Below, piece after piece: positions 50,001 to 62,000 of a stretch of DNA of 64,000 bases. The stretch is from Dendrolimus kikuchii (Eukaryota > Arthropoda > Insecta > Lepidoptera > Lasiocampidae). The stretch is from assembly GCA_019925095.2 (NCBI GenBank), contig CM034411.1, positions 1,213,001 to 1,277,000 of the forward strand, written 5' to 3'. Position numbers and translations under genes: made by a program. The notes under the pieces were generated by a model. That model was not told the origin of the DNA. It searched no databases and was given only the letters and a program-made list of their open reading frames with translations. Each line of letters starts with the position of its first letter. The first letter of the stretch is position 1.

Positions 50001-53000
50001 ATCTAAACCATCCGGGTATCCACCCGAACATACATAAAAAGTTTAATCAAAATCAGTAAATTCAATCTCAAGTTATGTGCGTACATACATTTCTAAGATT
50101 CATTTTATATATAATATAAGATAATATGTTAAATTATAAATAGTGGTCTTAACTTAACCTCAGTAATAGCACATATATGTTCGCTATGATAGTGCAGATC
50201 GCGCTTGCGCGGTGATCGTTTTTGTGTTGTTGTCTCACTCTGTTTATACAGGATTTGTATGAAATGGGTATATTTTCTTGGTATATTATGAGTTTAAATA
50301 GTTTAAATGGAGCGTTAGGTAAACTTCTAGGCGCTAAGAACCTCAGCCAGAAGGCCCAGCTCGCCATACACAACGCGGTGCTGGTACCTACGATCACGTA
50401 TGGAAGCGAGAGCATGAAAGTAGAGTAAACGCGGTCGAGATGCGAGCACTGCGCAAAATCTGCGGAGTGACGCTCGCGGACCGCGTTCGTAATACCGAAG
50501 TAAGAAAGAGAGTTGGTCTGAAAGAGAGTGTCCGGGTGAAGGTAAGGAAAGGAATGCTCCGGTCCGTTCGGGCATGTGGAAAGAATGCATGATGAAAGAA
50601 TGACTAAACAGATATACAATGCAAAAGTGGATGGATGCAGAAGTCGTGGAAGGCCATGACACGCCTTCCATGATCAAATTGATCGTGTACTAGCAGAAGG
50701 TGATGTCAGAAGCCTTAAGAACAGACGAGCTTGCATGACAAGAGTTATGAATGTCAAAGAGGCAAGTGAGGTCTGCAAGAATAAGCCTAAATGGCACTCT
50801 GTTGTTCGTGCCTACCCCGCAAGGGAACTGGCGTGAAGTTATGTATGTATGTATGTATGTATGTATATTATGAGATAGAGATAAGTAGTCTTGCGGCATT
50901 TTCGTATATCGATAGTAGGGTTAGGGGTTAAAGCAGCAATTTCCAAAGACCAGCTCATTTAAAACAATTTCGCACTAAAAATCGCACAGCTAGAGCGCTT
51001 ATTTTGGTACGGACTATATAAATAATAATAATTAATAGAAGCAAACTATACTAATGGTATATAAAAAACTAACTAAGTCTAAATATAGACGGCCTTACTT
51101 ATAATAATCTCTTTAAGAAACGATTAGGTATCTCTTAAGTAAGAGATTCAGAATCAGACCCTAATCAATTAATATCTTTTTTACATACATACATACATAC
51201 ATAACTTCACGCCAGTTCCCTTGCAGAGTAGGCACGAACAACAGAGCGCCATTTAGGCCCATTCTTACACACCTCACTTGCTTCTTTGACATTCATAGCT
51301 CTTGTCATACACGCTCGTCTGTTCTTAAAGCTCCTTACATCACCGTCCGCTAGTACACAATATCTTTTTTATCACTTATAAACGTGTATTACCTGTTGTT
51401 TACCTAAGAGGAGCACAGATAAACGAAATTTGAATGCTTAACGTAGGTTGTACCCAAAATATTCGACTAAAGAGGAGTTTATGGGTAAGACTTTCTCTAA
51501 TCAGTTGCTGAGCAGTTTCTTTAAATTTAAGAAACGATTATAAGTTTTTTTTTTTTTATTGCAGGAGTTCAGCAGGCAGGCAGACGGCCCACTTGATGGA
51601 AAGCGGTTACCATCGCCTATGGACATTAGCAACACCAAAGGTGCTACAAATACGCTGCTGCTCTCTTAAAGGAGACTGGAACCTGGTCACTAATGCCGGA
51701 ACACAACACAAGGTTGTTATGGCGACATACTCTAGACCAGGGGTGGTCGCCATCCAGTCGGGCAAATGCCCTACCACCTGGCTGTGGGTTGTTTAGTCGC
51801 CTCTTACAACAGGCCGCCAGGCCGCAGGAAATTGTATTCTTTCTTCCTGTACGGATAGAAGTAAGGCCCATAATACTAAAGTTACTGTTCAAATTCCATA
51901 AGTAAATTCTTTGTATGCTCTGTGAGTACCCATGTATGTACTTATATAACTTAATAAACTTTTTTGTGAATTGTTTACAAACAGAGGAATCAGATCGCAA
52001 ACTTTCGATCTGCGGCAACATTGACCCCGAGAAGAAGGTGGACATCAGCGCTGATGTGTACGTCGGAGGGGACAAGAAGAACCTCGCCCGTGCTGCAGTC
52101 TTCATACAGAACAAGGAGCTGAAAGAAGAATATCGTGTTGATAAGGATAACTTCAATACCTTCTATGTGAGTGAGCTTTGTCGTTACTTTTCTTTAATGC
52201 GTTAGTGTTAGTAAATGTGGTCAAAAGAGTTTTGTTCATAGCCTTAAAAAGACCGCCATTATAATCATTAGCTATATTATACATTCTTAATCTGTTAATC
52301 TTTAACTTCATGAACAATGTTGTGTCTCAAATAATGCATCAAAGGCTACATCTGCGTGATACAGTCACTAAAATTAACCCATGTATAGCAGGGATATTAG
52401 AAAAATAAAACGACATTTTTACAATAATGTACATACATACATACATAACTTCACGCCAGTTCCCTTGCGGGGTAGGCATGAACAACAGAGTGCCTTTTAG
52501 GCTTATTCTTACACACCTCACTTGCCTCTTTGACATTCATAACTCTTGTCATGCAAGCTCGTCTGTTCTTAAGGCTCCTGACATCACCTTCTGCTAGTAC
52601 ACGATCAATTTGATCATGGAAGGTGTGTCGTGGCCTTCCACGACTTCTGCATCCATCCACTTTTGCATTGTATATCTGTTTAGTTATTCTTTCATCATGC
52701 ATTCTTTCCACATGCCTGAACCACCGGAGCATTCCTTTCCTTACCTTCACCCGACACTCTCTTTCAGACCAACTCTCTTTCTTACTTCGGTATTAGGAAC
52801 GCGGTCCGCGAGCGTCACTCCGCAGATTTTGCGCAGTGCTCGCATCTCGACCGCGTTTACTCTACTTTCATGCTCTCTCTTCCATACCCAACTCTCGCAT
52901 CCATACGTGAGCGTAGGTACCAGCACCGCGTTGTGTATGGCGAGCTGGGCCTTCTGGCTGAGGTTCTTAGCGCCTAGAAGTTTACCTAACGCTCCATTCA

Positions 53001-56000
53001 CACTATTCCCCAAATTCACTCTTTCTATATCAGCGGTGTACCTTCCATCCCTGCTAAAAGCACATCCAAGATATACAAACTCATTCACTTGCTCTAGCAT
53101 AACATCATCGACCATTATCCTTGCATTCGTTCTGGTTTCTTCTCTTTCAAACACCATAACCTTTGTTTTCTTCGCATTCATTACAATAATGTCTAATATA
53201 TTTATTACTAGCTGTGCTTGCGACGTCGTCCGCGTGGGATTTGTTTTCAAAACCCCCGATTTGGAAACATTCTTCGTTGGTGCTCCACTCCTATTGGTCT
53301 TAGCGTGATGATATATAGCCTATAGCCTTCCTCGATAAATGGGCTATCTAAAACTGAAAGATTTTTTTAAATCAGATCAGAAATTCCTGAGATTAGCGCG
53401 TTCAATCAAACAAACAAACAGAGTCTTCAGCTTTATATATTAGTATAAGATATATTAGAGGTCTCGGCAGACGTTGTATTGCCCTGGAAAATTAAAAATC
53501 TAAAACCCGACTCCAGCACCACCTACGGGGTCTAATTGTGAATCTAAACAGTCATAAAATGTCATCAAAATCGTAGAACCCGATTCCAGCACCAAGTATT
53601 TTGTTTTGATTGATAAGTTACATTATTGAAGTTTCAGTAGGAATCCGTAATTTTATGTAGCCTATATTAATCAGTGATAATGTAGCTTACGAAAGGTGGA
53701 AGAATTTTTGAAATCGGTCTAGAAGTTTTTGAGTTTATTCGTTGCAAACATATGATTAAAAATTTTCGATAACCACTTTTTTATATGTGAACAATGAATG
53801 TGACATGAACTTAAGGATTTTTTATTGATAATTATTTTTATGATTGTAGAAAATCTTGAACGAAGAACTGGAGCGCATGGCAGAACGCATCAAGCAGTCG
53901 GGCAAGAAGGCCAACGATGACTACGAACAGTTCCTGAAGCACGCCACACCGACCGCGCAGAGAGTATCAGACGCCTTCTCCAAAGACGTCAAGAAGTTCT
54001 ACGAAGAGATATCTAGCGATAAAGTGCTGAAAGAGATGAGTCATGCCTTGTAAGTGTACGGTTCAAATGAATTTCCATTACAGAATGAATGACTGAATGA
54101 AGACACTTTATTGTTCATCAAAAATTAAAACTACGTTCTTAAAAACTAGGTACAAAAAAGTAAGGGGATGAAAATTTGTGTAAAAACCATCATTTTTGAA
54201 GTAAGGAACAAAAAAGTTTATATATCTGTATAAGAACTGCACACGTCTAGTCATCGCGGTGGACAATGAACTACTGGCTAGCGCAATACTGGAGCGCACA
54301 TATTAATAGTTGCTCGATCTCGCTCACATATCATCCGTCCCGCTCACACATTGTGCTATATGTTGTACTAGCTGTACGACTTGTTAATATTTTTACTTGA
54401 AAGTCACCGTTTCCAAAATCAATTAGAGGCATTTGCGAACGGCCGCCGTGGTGATCGGACGTCTGCGGCTACAATTGTATCGGTCCGCGAGCAGAACATA
54501 TCTCATGGAAAGTGTCACGATTATGAATATATATCCATCCAGCTTATCAGAATATATATCCAACTTCTGGGCATCTCTTTGACTCCAACACTGAATTTTA
54601 GCACGTACATAGTCTTTAGCGCAAGTGGCGGCCAAAAAGCTGGGTGTACTTCACGCCTCCGCTCCCACGGATTCGGGAAGCCCCCAAAGTCCGGTATCGC
54701 TGAAACAGCCATCAGCGGCTATTCAGCTGGGTCCAGCTCTAATAAAAAATCAACTACTTCAGTTCACATCAGCACTCGACAGTGAATACTACGCTCTGCC
54801 ATCTGCCGTATCATTTAACCTCTACTTCTCGCTGCTACACCTGTTTCTGATTAAAAATAAATGTACACGTGTATAAGGGGGGTTTTTTTTATTTTTATTG
54901 TTATTATATATATCTCTACGGACTCGAGTTCCGTACCCTTTTTTAATACTTAATTTCTATGAAAAATTTGAGACTCCATACACGCTTATTGTTTATTTTT
55001 GGTTAGTGTATGTGACATTATATGTAGTAATTTTTCCGTTTTGGTGTACCTTAAGAATAACTTATTATATTAATTTATTCTAATTTTAATACTAAACTTA
55101 TACTAATGTAGAGTGTATCTGTTACATGCTGGTGTTGTGAGGAAGTGCATGTGCAGTGTTGGCCTTATATCTATACTTATATATAGTCCTATCTAGTGCC
55201 ATGTGTGTTGTTTTTTTTCTTTTCTGTGCCTGGGTTATTAATTTTTAGGCTCTTTATGTGTCTTGGTTTGTTTGTGGAGTGTACATAAGGGGATGTGTAT
55301 AAGGGAGTTAACTTTTGTGACTACTCAAACAATGAATATTGCAATGACGGACTGCTCTAACAAAACAAACAAAATTGTTGTTCTTAACATTTTCAAAATT
55401 TACTGAAGCCCTGGCGTTTTCTATTTTTTAAATTTATTGTATAAAAACATCTCCAACAGATTCATTATATTTACAGTGGAACCTATGGATCTTTGAAAGG
55501 CTTAAGCAATTTCTACTGAAGATTCAGCTTAATTTGTAATATACATACTTTGTTACAGCCACGATATCCTCCAATACTTTGCAAAGATTATTGACGACGT
55601 GATCACCGCAACGAAGCCGCTCGTCGACAACATCACCAAGACCTACATTGACATGACCAACAAGATCTACGACTTGTACACTAAACAGGTAAGTTTAAGG
55701 TTTTTACAAAAAAAAAATATTGCAGGAGATCAACAGGCAGACGGACCGGGAGACTGGAACCTGGTCACTAATGCCGGAACACAACTCAAGCTTGTTATGG
55801 CGACATACTTTAGACCAGGGGTGGTAGCCATCCAGTCGGGCAAATGCCCTACCACCTGGCGAATGTCCCAAATACCTCGTAAAGGTTGTTGGCAAAACCA
55901 AAAAACAATTGAAATTTGACCTTTGTCACATAAAAATTTTCCTTGCTAATGTAATTGTGCAAATTTAGTAAATTTATTAAATATCTCTCGTGGTACAATT

Positions 56001-59000
56001 CCTATTTCCTTAATAGTTTGATTTAATCAAAGGCAGCAACGGATAACATAGTCAGGAGCCTAACCTACACGTCGAAATTAACAATTTATGTAACTAACTA
56101 ACTAACTAACTCCGTTGGTTCAGCGACCCAAAATGTGTCTTTACCTCCGAAACGAGACCACGCCACCTGTTTCTGTCCGGTGCGCTTTCCTGTCAGTTAT
56201 GGGCTTGAAGCTCGCACAGGTCAGCCTCCACTCTGTCATCTGTCATCCTAAATAGGTCTTCTTCACGCTTCGATCCTCTCCCATCAGTTCCACGTGACCG
56301 TGCCCACGGAGGCGGTGAGATTTCATCTCTCCTAGTATCGGCTCAGCCACGAGAATTATATCGTCTCTTTTACTCTAATACAAATTCTATGTAGTTAGAG
56401 GGAGAAAGCATCAGTTCAACGTTCATTTCAATTATCTGTATTCGACCACTTTGTGGTGCTTCCCAATTAGCCGCGTGTGACAGTTCGGCCACAAATTTGT
56501 GGTGGTTCCGTCTTAAAGGTTAATCAACAATTTACAGTAGTCACATTAAACAGTAAAGCCAGGAACAATGGGTGGTCTTATCGCTTTAGAGCGATCTTTT
56601 CCAGACAACCCGGACATATTTTATATGTGTGTTGCGGCGGCGCTGGATTTGATGATAAGCGGACTGCTTCAACGTAAGAAAATAGGAGATTGGGACAATT
56701 TTGAGTGAGATACAATAAATGAACATGAAACACAGCTGCTCCTCTTCTCCTCAGTATACTTCACTCTTTGCCTTTGCACTTGTATGTTTAAACTTAGGAG
56801 TATTGTTTATTTTATGAATTTATTTATATGGTGATGCGAGTATATTATGTTATTTATTATTTATATTGTCCATGTAGTAATTTTTTATCCGTGCAGGAAC
56901 GGAGAAAGAATACAATTTCCTGCGGCCGGGCGGTCTGTCGTAAGAGGCGACTTAACAACCCACAGCCAGGTGGTAGGGCATTTGCCCGACTGGATGGCTA
57001 CCACCCCTGGTCTAAAGCATGTCGCCATAACAACCTTGAGTTGTGTTCCGGCATTAGTGACCAGGTTCCAGTCTCCCTTAAGAGAGCAGCAGCGCATTTG
57101 TAGCAACTTTGGTGTTGCAAATGTCCATAGGCGATAGTAACCGCTATCCATTAAGTGGGCCGTCTGCCTGTTTGCTGATCTCCTGCAATAAAAAAAAAGT
57201 AATTATTTTATGTAGATATTAATTTTAATTTACAGTATGTTGCGGGCGCGATATATTTTATATCATATATTATTATTGAATGTTTAAAGGGCGGAGCGAT
57301 CTTATTTAATTTATTTTATTTTATGTCATGAGATGAATGATTGACGCGACGTGCGAAACGGGAAAGCGCCGTCAGATTTAAAGGAAGAATTTAAATAATA
57401 AAGAAAAGTTTGTATATGCCGAAAGAAGGTTACTTGGCGATACCAATGTGAATATACCTAATTTGTTTGCTTGCATAGATCGAACCCCCAGTGAAGAAGA
57501 TCTACGAGACCGTAGCCGTCGCTCTGAAGGAATACCTGAACGGCGTGATTGAAATCGTTGCATACTTCGCGGCGGTCGCTGAAGAATTCTTCAAAAAATA
57601 CAGTAGCGAAATTAAGGAATTGTCTGACATCTTTACAAATATCTTCAAGGGTGAGTATAATAAAAGATGTCCTTTAATAAAAATAATAAGAGTTAAAAAA
57701 CACTATCTGTCCTAATTAACTGATATATATATGACGGCCTCTGTGGTTGAGCGGGCTAAGCCTTTGCCGGCGTAACTCACTGCAACGCAGAGGTTTCGGG
57801 TTCGATTCCTGGTATAGTAAATTTCGGAAACGTATTTTCTCCGTTATTTACTATGGTCTGGGAGTCTGGGTTCGGCACCAGCGTAGTCCGTTGTATATTA
57901 CCCATAACACAAGCGTAACTTGCTTAATTTGGGGATATACAATGTGCGTGTTTGTCTGTCGATTATTATTATTATTATTCACATATATATTTTTATTCCC
58001 AATTTTTACATTTTTCTTATAAAATATACAAATTAATTTATAAAAAAAATATAAAAAACTGATCTTCGCCGGCAGTGGGGCCTAGGGTCCAGGCTACCGG
58101 TGGTTAAGGCTCCAGACACAGGAATCTCCTCACAATACGGGCCGTGTCCAACAGAGCTGCCTTCTGCATCCGACCCTTCAACCAGACACCAAGCGAGAGC
58201 CTTTCAAGGTGGCGGTCAAGGCTCTTCGCTATTAGTCCATTCACTGACACCACTATCGGTACTATGATTGTAGAGTCCAGGTTCCACATAGCGGTAACCT
58301 CGTGAGCAAGATCAATATACTTTATTTGTTTATCTTTCTCGGCATTCACGAGGTTACCATAATGGGGAATCGCGACATCTACAATTATAGCACGTCTCGC
58401 AGACCGATCAACTATCACAATATCAGGCTTGTTGGCAACAATAGTCCTGTCTGTGATAATTGATCGGTCCCAGTAGAGCAGATATTGACCATTGTCAAGA
58501 ACTGGCTTATTATTATTATTATTATACGTATATGTATTTTATATATGTATAGAGTTTACCCCGCGGCTGCGCCTCGGTTCAACCTCTAGTGCGTATCTCT
58601 TGTTTAAAGAGCAGGCGGTACAGGTTACATTGTTTTCAATTATTATGATTTTCCCCCGGAACATTCACTTTATTTTATATCGCAAACTGTACCACACCAG
58701 TTTATAAATGAAATATATATTTTTCTATTCATCTTTCTTAACTTAGCTGTTTACTGGCCACATTGTACTGTTCTTCCTTTTTTATTTTACTTCTTTTAAT
58801 TTAATTATACATAGACATAATTTGTTAAAAGTATTATCTCAGTCAGGTTGCCTGGAAGAGATCGCTTTAAGCGATAAGGCCGCCATTTGTTTTGTCGTTA
58901 AATTATTGTAATTATTTATTCTGTAATTGATTATTATGGTGAAAAATAAAGTGTTTTCTATTTCTATTCTATTCTATACCATCCCCCGTCTGTCTGTAAA

Positions 59001-62000
59001 CAACGTAAATGACAAGACTTGTTAAAAATTACAAAATAGACAACATGGACCTAGTGCACAAAATCACAAACTTGTCCTAGTTTCCGGGATAACATTTACA
59101 TAAATCTATCCCATTATCCGGGATGAAAACTATCCCTTGGCCACTCTCGATATTAAAATTACATTGTACCAAGTTTCAACTAAATCGGTCCAATAGTCTT
59201 TTCATAAAGGATAACAAACAGAGACACAAATATATTTTTATCCCGAAAACTATCCCATTTTTCGGGATAAAAAGTGTCCTACGTTCGTCGTCGGTATCGA
59301 ACGATATATATTATACTGAGTTTCAGCTAAATCGGCCGCGTAGGTTTTCCGTGAAAACGGAACGACAGACGGACAGACAGAGTTACTTTCGCATTTGTAA
59401 TATTAATAGGGACTAGCTATGTATAGATATATGTGTATGTAGTTTATGTATGTATATATCTATGTAATTTACATTGTAATATTTATTTTCAATGAGTACT
59501 TTTATGTAACAACTTTAATGTACAGTAGGTATTAGTGTTCAAAAAATAACAATAGTACATTATGGTACTAGTGTGTAACATTGGTGATTACCGCCGAGGC
59601 GCCATTGAGACTCGAGCCGTAGGCGAGGGTCTTAAGAGAGCCGAGGACGGTAATCATCAATACACACGTGTATCATACGACGTTTTTCAACACACTTGTG
59701 AATAAAATAACAACAAAAACTCATTTTATTTAGTAGATAAAAAAAAGTTATATATGAGTGAAAGTTTTATTTATTAAACACGTACGAGTTAAAATTATCT
59801 ATTTAAATAAGAAGTTGCATGAAATGAGCAAGCAATAGGAACATTAATTTATTTGTTCTATAGAACACGATCTTTTTTTTTTTTGAATAAAAACTTTTTT
59901 AAGAACAAAGCAACTCAACCAATAAAATTTAAAAAAAAATCTATAACTCACTAGTGAGTTATAATGTTTTTTACTCACAGTTTGATAATGGGTGTCATTC
60001 TGTGCCTAATTGCGGTGACCATAGAGCCACTTTATGAGCAAGTGTGTTGAAAATTAAATTTATTTAATTATTTTTTACAAAGATGTAGATATATTTTTTT
60101 ATCTTTTTCTCATAAAATTTGAAGGAATGAAATGATTTCATGTCAATAATTTGGAGATGATTTGGTGAGTTTTTTTTACTTAAAATAAGTATAGAAAAAT
60201 TACGAAAAAAACACGTTACGTCTCATATCGTGGAGATTTATGACGTTTTCTGGTAAATTATTGATCAGTAAATACCAAAGAAAACTTGTTTTGTTTGCAC
60301 CTCACTTTCGATCTATTGCGGCAATAGTGGTAAAAGCCTTAAGTAGGTAATTTATTAATAATATGTTTGATATTTATTTGCAATAAATAATATTTTCAAC
60401 ACACTTGCTCATAAAGTGTGTCTATGGTCACCGCAATTAGGCACAGAATGACACCGATTATCAAACTGTGAGTAAAAAACATTATAACTCACTAGTGAGT
60501 TATAGATTTTTTTTTTAATTTTATTGATTGAGTTGCTTTGTTCTTAAAAAAGTTTTTATTCAAAAAAAAAAAAGATCGTGTTCTATAGAACAAATAAATT
60601 AATGTTCCTATTGCTTGCTCATTTCATGCAACTTCTTATTTAAATAGATAATTTTAACTCGTACGTGTTTAATAAATAAAACTTTCACTCATATATAACT
60701 TTTTTTTATCTACTAAATAAAATGAGTTTTTGTTGTTATTTTATTCACAAGTGTGTTGAAAAACGTCGTATGATACACGTGTGTATTGATGATTACCGTC
60801 CTCGGCTCTCTTAAGACCCTCGCCTACGGCTCGAGTCTCAATGGCGCCTCGGCGGTAATCACCAATGTTACACACTAGTACCATAATGTACTATTAAAAT
60901 TATCGTCAGGGTTGTCAGCAATCTGTCATTATTCTGTATCTCTCTTTGTACCCTATCCTAAACAAATACTTTTCTTTCTTCAATAATGCATATGTTTTAA
61001 TTCTTGCAGACGTGGCCAAGTTGTTCGTTGCTTTTGTAAGCGAGTTCCGTGATCGCATCATGCAATTCTACGCAACCATAGCACAGGACATCAAAGACTT
61101 CCCACTCATTGAAACTATCAAGAAGAAGGTACCTGTTTTCACCAGTTTTTAGATTCAAATATTAATCTGTGGATCTTTTGCATCTCCGTCCCTTTCTTTT
61201 TAATATTACTATTGAACTTAACTTTCAGGTTATTTACTACACATAACCCTTTTAATGTAACTAGTGGGGTCGCCTGCGGTCGAAATTCGACCATAATAAT
61301 TAATGTCAAACACTTCTTATAATCACAGATTTCGCTAAAACTACACTGTTGATTTGACTTGAACAATAAACAAAAGAGTATGTGTGTCAAATACATGGAG
61401 TGTGTGTAATTTTTTTCATTTTATTGATTTAATGTATTTTTTATACATATATTTTTTTAAATATTTGCATTCGTCGCTTCTTCTTTATATCGTCGACGGC
61501 CTCTGTGGTTGAGCGGGCTAAGCCTTTGCCGGCCTACCTTACTGCAACGCAGAGGCTCCGGGTTCGATTCCTGGTATATAGTAAATTTCGGAAACGTATT
61601 TTCTCCATTATTTACTATGGTCTGGGTGTCTGGGATCGGCCCCAGAGGTAGTCCGTTGTATATTACTCATAACACAAGCATAACTTGCTTAATTTGAGGA
61701 TATACAATGTGTGTGTTTGTCTGCCGATTTGTTATTTGATTTGTTGTCTATATAAACTATAAGTGTGCGAAATTTCATACTCCTCCGTCCGCGCAATTTT
61801 CGTAAAAAGGGGTACAAAGTATTTGCTTCACGTGTTAATATATAGATATATGATTTTAGTACAATGAGCTCGGAGTGCCAGACAACATAATCAGTATACT
61901 CGAAGAGCTGGTCAACAACATCAAGGTGGTGGCTCCTACTCCTGAAATGAGGAAGTTCCTGGAAGTGCTTAACGCATACGCTCAGAAGGTATGTATTATA

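Noticed and set aside
54423..54880. Gene in the GC-richer part of intron 38
   Set aside because: Overlapping frames on both strands, no motif, no splice link; probably an old transposon.
59551..60895. Foldback as a simple assembly duplication
   Set aside because: Small mismatches between arms and a distinct spacer argue for a real element, but only long reads can settle it.
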